Shown: positions 33,896 through 44,989 of the stretch, piece by piece
Numbering within the stretch: position 1 is the stretch's first letter
Layout: the number at the start of each line of letters is the position of its first letter
NCBI GenBank assembly: GCA_036426205.1
Contig: CM071568.1
Span: 120,333,045-120,397,044, forward strand
Reading direction: 5' to 3'
DNA: 64,000 nt
Origin: Ascaphus truei
Lineage: Eukaryota > Chordata > Amphibia > Anura > Ascaphidae
Notes under the pieces: model-generated
Seen by the model: the letters and a program-made list of their open reading frames with translations, nothing else
Told to the model about the DNA's origin: nothing
Databases searched by the model: none
Made by a program: the position numbers and the translations under genes

Positions 33896-34060
33896 TGAAT
33901 GAACAAAAAATAGAAGGAGCACACAGGTGTTTGGTCTGAGGAAGGGACTCTGTGTCCAGAAACGTTACCTTGTTATTGGCTCTGATGTATTTATACACTT
34001 GGAAGTCTTTTTGACACTATCAAAGTCTTTTGTGTGCTCCTTCTATTTTGTGTTCATTAC
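33896..34060 (+). mobile_element. Short PLE/retrozyme-like unit with ribozyme motif in inverted arms
   Basis: Arms of about 30 bp (core AATAGAAGGAGCACACA and complement) at 33896-33925 and 34031-34060 flank about 105 bp holding a hammerhead-like motif. The whole is only about 165 bp and non-coding. Confidence 0.55.
33933..33970 (+). ncRNA. Hammerhead-ribozyme-like motif
   Basis: GGT (33933-33935) and ACC (33967-33969) can form stem I. CTGAGGA (33936-33942), stem GGAC/GTCC, GAAA (33959-33962) and the palindrome ACGT followed by T complete the core. The base after CTGAGGA is again an extra A. Confidence 0.6.
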
Positions 34061-34627
34061 TATTACCTAGGGTCCAACTTTGGGACGCTGGGATCAGCAG
34101 GAGTTAAGCACCAAAAGTGAATACTTTGTCAATTTATTTACTTTAAACAGTGGTGTGCCATTTATACCTCCTCTTGTACTGATATATTTATATGATATAT
34201 ATATGTACATATTGTGAGGGAGTGAAGGGTTAACTTCCTCACTGTGTGGCAGAAGACCAGACCCTAGCTGGTAGGCTGAAGACAATTAACAGCGGAGCAG
34301 AGCTTTTAAAGACAGGAAGTTGCTTCCTGTCAGTGCCACCTGTTCCAGAACCTGCAGTTAACACAGGGAGCCACAGGGAATCAAGCTGACCAGAAGGACC
34401 GTAAACCATGGGATGTTTTAGACCGTAAACAGCGTGTGGCTGAGATGAAAGACAACTTAATCTCAGCCCATCCTCATCTGCGTTGTGGGCAGCAGACAAC
34501 TGGTCCTTACCCCAGTATGTAAGGTGGCCATCCGGCAGAGGTATCTAGACCAGAGGCAATGTAGCGGCTAAAACCTAGTGCCCCATGCTTGAACCACTCA
34601 CGGCCGACAGAGTTTCAGAACCAGAGA

Positions 34628-34675
34628 AAGTGCTACCTGTTTGGCCACCCTGTGAATATGCAGGTTGATTGCCCT
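34628..34675 (+). pseudogene. gag zinc knuckle remnant
   Basis: KCYLFGHPVNMQVDCPN is readable. The usual CCHC pattern C-X2-C-X4-H-X4-C would need Cys in place of Phe and His in place of Asn, so two of four zinc ligands are gone. Retroelement nucleocapsids use this motif to package RNA. Confidence 0.65.
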
Positions 34676-35080
34676 AATGTGGTGCAATCAGCTAACACCA
34701 CTCTGGTGCCACATTCCAAAGCTCACTCACCGATCGCCTACAGTAGGTAGGAATGGAATTTACAATAAAACAGCATCATGCATTCCGGTGCATCCGCAGG
34801 ACAGCAACGTTCATGAATCAGCAACCCCGATGGCAGATGCCTGTCTGGTGCAGCACCACATCGCCCATGTTGTTCTCAAGCCACATGTGTGGTGGATCCA
34901 CCTTCGTCTTGTGACCATAGGCACCAAGTCTGTGGCCGGATTGCTTGGTACTGGGGTGACCATGATATTGATTTGCCCGGATCTGATTGCTCCTGAGAAT
35001 CTTTTGCCCAGCCAGTAAATCAAGGTGAAGATGATAGATGGGTCCCCATGCACCATTACTTTTGGACAGGATTTTCCTCA
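34665..35080 (+). pseudogene. Aspartic protease, active-site Asp lost
   Basis: The frame contains VTIGTKSVAGLLGTGVTMIL followed by ICPDLIAPENLLPSQ, which aligns with retropepsins of this family. The catalytic D-T-G reads G-T-G (codon GGT at 34947-34949), so it could not cleave polyprotein. A stop at 35016-35018 follows. The ATG at 34665 is not the native start, since protease is made as part of a Gag-Pol polyprotein. Confidence 0.7.
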
Positions 35081-35284
35081 AATGGGGAGCAGATCGAGAT
35101 TACAGGGAGGTGGGGGTACTGACAGGACTGGACACCGATGTTTTGCTGGTGAATGACTGAGGACGCCTCATGTGTGAGTACACCTCCCCAGTCACCAAAA
35201 GCCAAACTCTGGCCACCAACAGCCAGGAACCTCCGTCTGTCCCAGATAAGGGGTCCGAGGTCATCACTGTTATATGTTTGAATT

Positions 35285-36114
35285 TGTAAGGAATCGGGGA
35301 ACACGTCCCTTGCGGTGTGTTCCCTCCTTACCAGGAAATAGTACCGCAGCTGCCACTGCCTCCGCTCCCCTCTCCGCTTGTGCGTGCACCCCCTCCTCTT
35401 CAGCCTCTGTCACAGAGCTTGGCTCCGCCTTCTCTGATGTACCGCGCCTCCCTCACGCGGCGTGCACGCGTGATGCCGCACAACGATCCCCAGCTGCGTG
35501 TCAAGCACTAAATTGCCCCTTGTCTCCTGTGACCTATCCCAGCCTCCACTGTGGCCGCACGTCCGCTCCGCCCCCGCTCCTATTGCTTTCATGTTACTAC
35601 TTAGTTCCTGTTCCTGCTCTCAGTCAGTGCTCAGCATAACCTCTTGTAGACTTGTTACTTTTCACAGTTGTGCCTTGCCTTGATCCTGTCTTGTCTTGCA
35701 GTTTAACGTCTTGTAGCCTTGTTGCTTTCCACAGTTGTGCCTTGATCCTCTCTTGTCTTGCACTTTAACCTCTTGTGTACCGAACCGGCTTGTAAAGGAA
35801 TCCCCTCTGGATATTGACCTTGGCTTACGCTCGACTTTGGCGACTTCTCTAACTCTTGATCACGTCTACACGGAATTGGACCATTCTCCTATCTACACTC
35901 CCAGACCATGGCTAAACAGACTTCTACGATTCTACCATCTCCAACCCCAAGACACGGCAAGTATATCGATTAACCCTCTCTCTCCAACCCAGACCCGGCA
36001 ACGCTAGACAATCCGCCTTCCAGGCACGCTTCCACTGCTGTGGGTGCGTGGTTTTGTACCGTTCCTCTTCAGTGCCGGGGTCCCGCCTTGTTTCTGGGTA
36101 GCGCGAGCGTTACA
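35285..36114 (+). mobile_element. Solo LTR (subfamily A), 830 bp, GAATT duplication
   Basis: Begins TGTAAGGAATC, ends GCGTTACA, with GAATT on both sides (35280-35284, 36115-36119). It interrupts the Gmr1-like element between protease and integrase. It is homologous to 46328-47230: shared blocks include CCCGGCAACGC and CACTGCTGTGGGTGC near the right end. No internal region remains. Confidence 0.85.
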
Positions 36115-36289
36115 GAATTAGACTAGGGAGATAAGATGGGTAGAGCCTGATATGACTGATCCCGCAATCCCCAACTGTGTGGCTAGGGATGAGGGAACAG
36201 AGCAGAGCCCCACTTTCTGGGAGGCCTAGCGGTTTGCCACGAGCTTAGAGTGCCTAAAGCAGCAGGCTGCTGGGCTTGCCTCTGAGCCT

Positions 36290-37400
36290 GGATCATATTG
36301 GCTCCTATGGAAGCATGGGCTCCTGAATCGGGAACAAATCCCTGATGCTCTGGAATGACCATGGGTAAGAATTTGGCAGCTGATTGTCCCTGCTGCATAC
36401 CGGGCCCAGCTTCTGCACTTGGCCCATGAGATCCCACTAGCTGGTCATCAGGGGGTCACCATCTGACCTAGAAGTTTTAAGGGTTGGAGCTGGCAGTCGA
36501 TGGTAAAATTCTGCCATTCCTATGACACCTGCCAGTGTGTAGACAAACACAGTGATTGGATGAAAGCACCCCTGAGACTGCTACCAATGACAGGGGAACC
36601 TTTCCAGCGGGATGATGGACATATTAAGGTCGCTGAAGATCTCGCTTCAGTCTGAGAAGAGGTATCAATGGGGATTTTTGCACCAGGTACCCCGAGGCAG
36701 TTGTGCTCTCCTTGATCGAGGCCAATAAGGTAATGGGGCGCTCATAAATATCTTTGCCAGGGTAGATTTTCCTAGTGAGATCCTAACTGATCAGGGGACA
36801 CAGTTTATCTCATAACTGCTGCAATGTTTCTGGGCTAAGTTCAGAGTTAATCAACTTTGCACAGCCCCCTACCATCCCCAGACAAACGGACTGTATGAGC
36901 AGTTCAATGCTACCCTTAAGCAGATTCTTCAGACATTTGTTGATGCAAAGGGGGGGGGGGGAACGGAAAGCTAATCTGCAGAACCTCCTATTCACAAATA
37001 GAAAGGTGCATCATGAGTCAACTTCTTTCTCACCTTTTGAGCTTCTCTATGCGCCGAGAACGTGGACTCGCTTGACCTGTTCAGTGAGGTTTAGGAGGGG
37101 GCGATGGTCATGACCGATACCTCGCGGCAAGGTATGTTGTGCAGTTCAGGTTATGGTTGCAAGATCTCATGGGGTTGGCACAGGTTAACCTGAGGAAGGG
37201 CCCAGACCAGACAGAAATGCTGGTATGGTCGGAATGCCTGTATCCCGGAGATCATCCCTGGGCAGCAGATACTTGTTCTGAAGCCCACTCAGAAGAAGAT
37301 TATGGCTGGCTGGTCTGACCCGTACACAGTCGTTGAGAGGGTGAGCAAGACAAATTACATGCTAGGTCTCAGTGAAGATCATCAAAGATTGCAAGTGAGC
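36290..37400 (+). pseudogene. Integrase of Gmr1-like element
   Basis: The N-terminal zinc domain shows LLHLAHEIPLAGHQGV (both His) and DTCQCVDK (both Cys). The core shows EILTDQGTQFIS near 36780, with the second catalytic Asp, and APYHPQTNGLYEQFNATLKQ near 36868-36925, with the Glu. LLFTNRKVHHESTSFSPFEL (about 36988) and the C-terminal DPYTVVERVSKTNYMLGL (about 37318) follow. A G-run at 36952-36961 shifts the frame. Stops are present. It would catalyse cDNA integration. Confidence 0.8.
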
Positions 37401-37599
37401 CAGTGGTGATGACTGTTTTTAGCCTGCCATTGGATCTCCTTGGGAAGACCTGGCTGGGAGGATCAGTGGATGAGGTGTGGATCAGAACTCAGCTCACTAC
37501 TCCTCATTTGGAGAAAATGAAACTTTTTAGGGAGATACCAAGACCTATTCACGGACAAGCTGAACAGGACCCAATAGCTGTTCATCCAATGAACCACGC

Positions 37600-38390
37600 T
37601 GATCAGCGGCCTCTCCTCAAATTTGCCTATTGGGTCTCCACCAAAGTTCAGAAAAGTTATTGAGCAGATGCTAGCCCTAGGGATTTTTCTCCTGCTCCAT
37701 GAGTCACTGGGCATCAATGGTAGTTCTAGTGTCCAAAAAAGATCGGATAACCTGGTTCTGTGTGGACTACAAGCAGTTCAAAGCCCAGACAGTGACCGAT
37801 GCCACACCCATGGCCCACAAAGATGCATTCCTGGATGAGCTCACGGGTGCCAGGTATTTGTCCAACATGGATCTCAGACAGTGCTATTGGCAGAACCAAT
37901 TAATCACTGTGGCTAGGGAAAAGTTGGCATTCATCACCTGAATTACATGCATTTTCCATGATGCCATTCAGGATGAAAAACATTCTACTTACCTTTCAAT
38001 GTCTTGTGAACAGATTTCGGGGGTATGACCAGGCATACATGGATGACCTTGCTGTCTTTAACAGGACATGGGATGATCACTTTGACATTAGCACTACTGC
38101 AATGACAAAACCAGGGAGAAAAAACTGACCATGAAAACTATCAAGTGCCAGCTCGGCATGGCGGAGGTTCAGTACCTGGGGGACCGGGTGGGTGGTGGCA
38201 GGTCAAGCTAGAGCCCATCAAAGTAGAAGACATTCACTCCCCATACCCAAAAGCCAACAATCATTTTCCTTGGGATGGCCGAGTACTACTGCAAATTTGT
38301 GTCCCAATACAGTGCTATTGCCAAACTCCTGTTGGACCTGATCCGCAAAATGCTCCCCCACAATCCTATACTGCAACCCCCCCCCCCATT
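37600..38390 (+). pseudogene. Reverse transcriptase of Gmr1-like element
   Basis: PPKFRKVIEQMLALGIF, VVLVSKKDRITWFCVDYKQF (37708-37770), DAFLDELTGARYLSNMDLRQ (37820-37880), MKNILLTFQCLVNRFRGYDQ and the catalytic AYMDDLAVFN (38030-38060) are readable across shifting frames, followed by GMAEVQYLGDRVGG (38158-38195). The YxDD motif is intact as YMDD. It lies downstream of integrase, unlike canonical gypsy. RNase H begins with TDAANYSIGAILCQVGKDGV (38416-38475), with its first Asp, and is then truncated. Confidence 0.85.
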
Positions 38391-38743
38391 ACAGCAAATG
38401 GTTGTTGATCTAGACTGATGCTGCCAATTACAGCATTGGTGCAATCCTCTGCCAGGTGGGCAAAGATGGGGTAAAGCACCCCATTGTGTACCTATTAGGA
38501 ATAACAGAGACATACAGGGGAGAGTATGTTAGTACCTGGGGGTTCTTGATATTAGCTGGATGTCAAACCAGGAATCCAGATCTACTGAGTCCAGGGAGGT
38601 ACAGTAGCAGGTCAGGCAATTTAAGGTCAGGGCAGGCAACAGGCAGGAGAATGTTCAGACAAGCAAGGGTTAGGGCAGGGAGCAGGCAGAAGAATAAATA
38701 GAAAAGCTGGAATCGGTACCAGATTTTAGAGGAAGCTGGAAAC

Positions 38744-39667
38744 TGTCAGGAATCCACTCCTGGCTTTTCTCGTAGCCATGCAGGGTGCTGTTGTTCTCAC
38801 TAATTCCTCTTTGCAACCAACAGCAGCTGTGTGGGCTATCACTGCAACCTAGCCTTGTATTCAGTCATTGGAGCAGTGCCCTCACACCCTCCTCCGGGGA
38901 TTTTCCCGCTGGCCTTTAAATACTGCATTCCCACAATCCCTCTCTGTCGGGCATAATCCTTCTTGGACGTTCCTGTGTTCTGCCACAAGCCCATGCTTGT
39001 TTTTCCTGTGACTAATCCTGTGGATGTGTCCCAGCATTAGTTCCAGCTTTCCCTGCAACCTGCTGCTTCTACCCTTAGCAGAGGTTGCTGTTTGGACCCC
39101 GTGGCCTGCTGCTCTTTCTCCCTTCGCAGAGGCCAGCTTAAGTTTCCGCGCTGAAGCACCTCAGAGACCTGCTGTGTGCTATCTCCCTGGAGCCCGCAAC
39201 CTGCTGCTTCTACTCTTAGCAGAGGTTGCTGTTTGGACCCCTTGGCCTGCTGCTCTTTCTCCCTTTGCAGAGGCCAGCTTGAACTCTTGCGCTGAAGCAC
39301 TGGTTTACTGGTGCTGCCTGGCGGTGTTCCCACCCCGGTCTGCCTTCCCTCTCCTAGACTGGCGCCATGGGACGTGGACGCCACTCGTGCAAACCCTGTT
39401 CCCGACCTGCAGCGATTACGCTGAATCAGGAGGACCTGCTTGATTACCTGTTGCCGACTCCCTGCTTGGACTACGACTACCCGGATATCTCCTATCTCAA
39501 CTCTGGCGCGTCCAACGATTATGCTGTCCTCTCCAATCCTGAACCCAGCCTGTTTGACTATGAACTTCGCACTCCGGACAAGTTTGTGCGGTCTAAGGTC
39601 GGTGATTTCATAACCCAGCCTCAGCCACGCGGTCCGGCCCCGGTTTGTGGCGAGCACAAACGTGACA
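38744..39667 (+). mobile_element. Solo LTR (subfamily B), 924 bp, GAAAC duplication
   Basis: Begins TGTCAGGAATCC, ends CGTGACA, with GAAAC on both sides (38739-38743, 39668-39672). It is the inverted relative of the LTR at 29039-29989. A direct repeat of about 133 bp (AACCTGCTGCTTCTAC...) occurs at about 39057 and 39190. Confidence 0.85.
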
Positions 39668-39675
39668 GAAACTAG
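39367..39675 (+). CDS. Short ORF inside LTR, family-conserved
   Basis: 102 codons from MGRGRHSCKPC, with YAVLSNPEPSLFDYELRTPD, KVGDFIT and QPRGPAPVCGEH. The same motif order occurs in the LTR at 29 kb, and a looser match (LDFDYAAFSC, HHYAALSNPW) in the LTR at 46.9 kb. It runs to the very end of the LTR and stops three codons beyond it. I know no function. It may be a read-in peptide that joins gag in a full element, or chance conservation. Confidence 0.35.
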   Translation: MGRGRHSCKPCSRPAAITLNQEDLLDYLLPTPCLDYDYPDISYLNSGASNDYAVLSNPEPSLFDYELRTPDKFVRSKVGDFITQPQPRGPAPVCGEHKRDRN

Positions 39676-40445
39676 CCAGGGAGTTTTATTAGTAGCGGGG
39701 GAGTAACACAAGCAGTCTCCATGGAAGCAAAGGAGTTGTGAAGCATAGGTAACCTGTACAGGAGCCTTCTAATAGGCCATGGGTCCTTACAGTACCTGTG
39801 CCACAAGCCATAAGGACAGCGACCACGGCAGTGCAGACAGATTTTCGACAGGATGAACCTGAAATCAACACGGTTCTGGTCCGGAGACCCCCTGCTCACG
39901 CACACTAGTATTAAAATGAAAATGTGACGTCTTCTACAAGGGAGATATGTCACATCCTTAAAACCACATGGCTGCCATCACATGGTACTATAGCCAATCG
40001 GATTGAAGACAGTCCCATTGGTTCCTTTACCATGTGACATGTTCCATTTTTTAAAGGAGTTGACATCATCCTTAAAAGTGATGTCACATCCTTTAAAAAA
40101 AATTTGGACATGTCACACGGTACTGGAACCAATCGGATTGACCCAAATTAAGGTAATGTAGGGTTAACTTCCCCCACAAGGCCTAAACATTCACCATGGG
40201 CCAAATACCACCTTCATCCACCTCTGATAAACATGGGACTGGTAGTTAACCCTCTTCATTGCCTTAGTAGTTAGCCACTAAGGTAATGAAGCTGCCTGTA
40301 AAGGCATTTTTCATATTAATGTGTACCAGCTCCGGAGACCCCCGGCATCAATCTGATGCAGGAAAAAGGCATTTTGTTTTCTAAGTCCCTCTCTCACAAC
40401 CGTTCTCGCCAGCTTTCACTGGCGCGAAGAATCTTTGATAAAGTC
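39673..40445. repeat. Mosaic of foldback-family fragments
   Basis: Pieces match other repeats here: GGTCCGGAGACCCCCTGCT near 39880 (foldback family), palindromic GTCACAT/ATGTGAC blocks with CCAATCGGATTG at 39925-40140, and CAGCTCCGGAGACCCCCGGC with TGATGCAGGAAAAA at 40325-40380, which matches 48985-49030. No coding sequence. Confidence 0.5.
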
Positions 40446-41545
40446 ACTATTCCAGAGCCCCAATGAGATTATCAAGGCTATGATTTTATCAAAATTGCAA
40501 GTGTTGGCTTCTCACCGGCTCCCGCACAATGTGTTTGTCCAGGAGCTAGAACTCGTTGAAAATGCTTTCCCCTCACGATTTAACCAACTTACCGAGGCTT
40601 TCTGAATTGCTATCTTGCGATAACAGCTCAAAATCCTTGATAAATTGGTATTTTGTGGCTACTAGAATAAGCCCCAGTGTCTTACTCACTGAGTCATTCC
40701 TTATTCGTTGTATGTATTTCAAAATAGCAACCCAGAAGTGTGCCAATTCAATTATTGACTTACTCTTTAAAGTAATGTGATCTTTGCCTTCCCATTATGA
40801 AATGTTATCTAAATAGTTTAATTCACAAAAATAACAAACAAGATTTGGTTTAAAAGAAAAAAGTATACTAGTATTGTGTACCAAAAGACAAATTGCATGC
40901 CCGATTTTACCAATAATCTCACTGAAACCAAACTGCGCTACATTGCAGCAATTGAAATTTTGATATATTATGCATCTAATAGATGTTGGCATTTTATTAG
41001 CAAGTGTGTTAGCCTAATAAGTAATAAGATACACAAATCAAACAGTGCATTGCATCATAAGCAATTTTCCACTGAATCCTATTAACCTTAACCTTATATT
41101 GTATGCAAAAGCCCAAGTAAAATTGATTATCAAATACACCAGATTCTGCATTAAGTAGAACAGTACAGGAAAATGCACAGAAGGAAAAATGTTTTAGAGC
41201 AGAATGGATAACTGTGAATATAACAAAGCTGTTATAAATGTAACACTTTTCTAATATTTGGCACAACATAGATGGTAAGTTATAGACTTGTCTTTTAACC
41301 TGCAGTATTGTTTCTTTGTTAAATATCCAGACATTTGTCCCACATGTCTAAATCAGGGTGCAGTCTTGTATCTCATCCAAATACACTTGTAACAGGTTTT
41401 CCCCCCACTCTCTGGGACATATCACTATTACACGGTGTGTTGTGCTGGTTACCTGCTGGCTCACAGAATCGTTGAGGATCCACCGATGTTTTTGGGGAAG
41501 ACAAGACAAGCTTTTGGGGTGATGGTTCTCTCTCACTGGTGCAGC
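40446..41545. other. No gene seen
   Basis: AT-rich, no motif-bearing frame, no clear repeat ends. Confidence 0.45.
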
Positions 41546-42054
41546 GCCAATTACCTGTGAATATTGGGTAAATAATTACACCAAAAATGAAATAATTAAG
41601 GCTCAATAATAAAAAAACAAAAACGATGTATATATAATTCAATATTTATTGAAAACAAGTAAATCACAAGGAAATAAAAATAAGTGAAAACCAGTAACAA
41701 CACAATCTTAGTAAAAATACAGACACAATTGGATACAATAAAAAACTACAGTGAGTACAAATAACAACTAGCTTATAACCCAGTTGAAGACAAACACGGC
41801 AATAAAACAAACAAATCATAGAGGTGGAAGCCAAGATACTAACCAGGGAGAGTAAAAAAGCAGGATTGCTGTAATCAGCGCTGATGTTAGGCTAAGGCCC
41901 CGTTGCACGCGTCCGCATGGCTGTCTTGCTTGCCGGCGGCGCGTGCAACTCACTGCACCGCGATCTGCGGTCTGCAGGAAACTTTTTCCGGCGTGGGGGG
42001 GCATGGCCAAAACGGGTGGGGGGGAGCGGCCATGATGTGAGGGGGCGGGACCGC

Positions 42055-42375
42055 CCCTCAGCCATTCAACCCCTCAACTCCTCAGCCATTCAGCCCCTCA
42101 GCCGTTCAGCCCCTCAACTGTTCAGCCCCTCAACTCCTCAGCTCCTCAACTCCTCAGCCCCTCAGCCGTTCAGCCCCTCAACTGTTCAGCCCCTCAACTC
42201 CTCAGCTCCTCAACTCCTCAGCCCCTCAGCCGTTCAGCCCCTCAACTCCTCAGCCACTCACACACACAGACAGGCACTCACGCACACAGACAGGCACACA
42301 CACAGACAGACACTCAGGCACACACATACACACACACAGACAGGCACTCACGCACTCACAAATACACACGGGGTG
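42055..42375. repeat. Two adjacent minisatellites
   Basis: 42055-42255: units such as CAGCCCCTCAACTCCT and CAGCCGTTCAGCCCCTCAAC. 42255-42375: ACACAGACAGGCACTCACGC units. Both give open frames that are repeat artefacts. Confidence 0.85.
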
Positions 42376-42871
42376 GGGGGGTGAATCAGAGCCCGGGGGA
42401 TCGGAGCAGGGGGGGAATCGGAAGGGGGATCGCTGACACACAGCTCGGCAGGCGAATTAACCCCGTCACTGCTAGGGGGGCCTTCAACCCATACTGACAT
42501 TGTCCCGCAGTACATGAGCAGCGCGTACAACGGCACACACACACAACACCCCCCCCCCCCCACGAAGAGGAGAGAGTCTGTGGGAGGGAGCAGGGGGGAC
42601 TTCCTTGGTGCTGCAGAGTTTATTTAAAATTGCTGCTTTGCCCCCACACTCTCCTCCCCGCTCCCCGAAGCCTCCCCTCATCATTGGCTCACAGCCACAC
42701 CACGTGACGCATCGCCGCTTGGGATTACAATTCTCTTGAATCCCCTGGCGGCTGACGCATCACAGCATGTAGTGAGCCGTGCAGCGAGGGGGGACTGAGA
42801 CCTGCTCGGGAGAATATCACCAGATTGTGCGTAGCGCGCGCGGGCCGTCGGAAGCAGCGGGACTCATGCTT

Positions 42872-43124
42872 TAGTGTCCGGACTGCACCGATCAAACAGC
42901 TGATGTTCTTCCTCTGCAGCTCCCCAACACTCTTGCTCCAGCCAATGGGAAGGCGCGCTGTACAGCCTCACGTTATCTCTACCCGTACTCGTCAGCACGT
43001 AGTTGTGAAATGTGTAGAGGTCATGTGAGGCTGTACAGCGCGCCTTCCCATTGGCTGGAGCCAGAGTGTTGGGGAGCTGCAGAGGAGGAACATCAGCTGT
43101 TTGATCGGTACAGTTCGGACACTA
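42872..43124. repeat. 100-bp palindrome with 53-bp spacer
   Basis: Left arm 42872-42971 and right arm 43025-43124 pair almost perfectly, including CCAATGGGAAGGCGCGCTGT and GATCAAACAGCTGATGTTC. It would extrude a long hairpin. Confidence 0.85.
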
Positions 43125-43454
43125 TCATTAGCGCTGATCACAGCAATCCTGGTTAGTATCTTGGCTTCCCCCTCTGTGGTTTGTTTGTTTTATTGTCGTG
43201 TATGTCTTCAACTGAGTTATAAGTTAGTTGTTATTGGTACTCACTGTAGTTTTTTATTGTATTCAATTGTGTCTGTATTTTTACTACGGTTGTGTTATTA
43301 GGGCTTTTCACTTATGTTTTTCCCTTGTGATTTACTTGTTTTCAATAAATATTGAATTATATATAGAGTACATCGTTTTTGTTTTTTATTATTGAGCCTT
43401 TTCATAATTATTTCATTTTTGGTGCCATTGTTTTCCCAATATTCACAAGTAATT

Positions 43455-44985
43455 AATTTATTTGTGAATATAAATATTTTTTATTATAGTGTTATTTGTT
43501 ATTAACTCCCGGTGTGCTGTGTGCACCTTTTTGTTTTTCTTAAGGTGTTAAAAACGCCTTTGGGCATTTTTTACGTAGGAGTGACTAGGAGAACCTCCAC
43601 GCATCAAGCAGCAAGGGGCTTATTTCTATCATCACATCCGACAGAACGAGCGCGGCTTGCCTGCTCCATTTATGATTTTTCAGATGTGCAAGTGGTTGTT
43701 CATGTTTTCATTTTATTGATAATATTGCACAGTACATGTACATTACAGTCATTTTTGAGAGAACATTGATTGTACTGTAACCCCCTTAAGAACTAATACC
43801 AATTAATTGACAGTTTCTACCACTAGTTTTCCCATGATGGAAACTTTGCTAAAAACCCTCCAAAGCGTTTAGGCAAATAATATATCAACTGCCATTAGTT
43901 TTAGGCTGCAAATGCTAGTGACCATTAACCAACAATACAATCTCAGACAATTTAGCTTAATTAGCTATTATTGATTCTAACTTAACAGAACCAACTTAGT
44001 ATCTATAAAAAATATCTTGTAAGTTCTTGGGGTGTTATATCCTGTAAGCTCACAGCAGGATTGCCTTAAGGGCTTTGACATCCAACCAGCCTAAATGTCA
44101 GTTTTCTTTCTGACCTTCTGTTCTCTTTCAGGCATTTTAGTTAATCCCATAAAAATGTATAACTTACTATGTAACTACTTAATTAGTATTTTTGGCATAT
44201 GAAGGAAAATGTTGTCCTGCATTACAGCCCACAAAACCTTTATCATACCCACCACGACCAGCAGTGGAATAGTAAAAGTGTGCATGTTCTTGCTTATAAG
44301 TGAAAGATATAGAAATTCACCAGGGACCATATTTACTAAGTGATGCTTACAGGCTGTACCACTATTTTAAAGGTACCAATAAACTAATTGATTTAGCCTC
44401 AACCAGATTTATTTTTACTTTTTTTGGTTGAGAGGATGACATTTTCCATTTCATTAGGGCTTATTTGTATTCCTTTTATATGCATCTGTATATATGTTTT
44501 ATTTATATAGTGGCAACCATGCCCACATCACTTTACAGAAATGCCCACGCGGTATACCAGACATAATACAATGAAATATGGCACAAAACCGGAAGAAATG
44601 CATTTAATAAAAGCAAACATTGGGAGAAATTAGTCTTTAACCCCAATATCTACTGTAAGCCTATCTAAGTGATATTAAGATACAGAGACAATCTGAGTGT
44701 ATATACTTGAATGAATTAATAAAGCAAGTGTTGTAAAGAAGAAAGTGCACCTGGTGTGTATAGAAAACATGTTAGGCTGTATTAAAATACTTCCAATAAA
44801 AAATGATGCTTCAGAAGGTTTTTGAAGATGGTGAGAAAATAACGTTTGTGGGAGTTCCAAACATACTGAACAGTAAGTCAGCAACCTTGAGCAGAGCACA
44901 AGAGGCAGGCAAGAGCTGTGTGAAAATGTCCAAACTGTGTTAGCAAATCTTTTGCAATTTATTCTTACATTTTACGTTTTTCGTG
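43455..44985. other. No gene seen
   Basis: AT-rich. The text around 44500-44580 (TTTATATAGTGGCAACCATG) hints at an old LINE or SINE tail, not assignable. Confidence 0.4.
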
Positions 44986-44989
44986 GAAT

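Larger units (their letters stand above)
34213..38530 (+). mobile_element. Gmr1-like gypsy retrotransposon: integrase before RT
   Basis: Domains in order: possible LTR (34213-34600), zinc knuckle remnant (34628), protease (34890-35080), a solo LTR insertion (35285-36114), integrase (36290-37400), reverse transcriptase (37600-38390), start of RNase H (38400-38500). In ordinary Ty3/gypsy the RT precedes integrase; the reverse order is the hallmark of Gmr1-type elements. Each domain is recognisable by motif but broken by stops and frameshifts. The 3' end is lost. Confidence 0.8.
41549..43454. mobile_element. Large inverted-repeat element with insertion
   Basis: Arms at about 41549-41890 and 43121-43454 are reverse complements at roughly 85-90% by eye (AATTACCTGTGAATATTGGG against its partner). 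The centre contains a further 100-bp palindrome and a GC-rich block with minisatellites that starts at about 41895 (AAGGCCCCGTTGCACGCGTC) and may be a separate insertion. No transposase is visible. Confidence 0.65.

Noticed and set aside
42055..42684. Frames over CAGCCCCTCAACTCCT and CACACAGACAGG repeats
   Set aside because: Minisatellite translation and C-run artefacts.
44480..44600. Possible SINE or LINE tail around TTTATATAGTGGCAACCATG
   Set aside because: Too short and without paired ends or a defined family to annotate.
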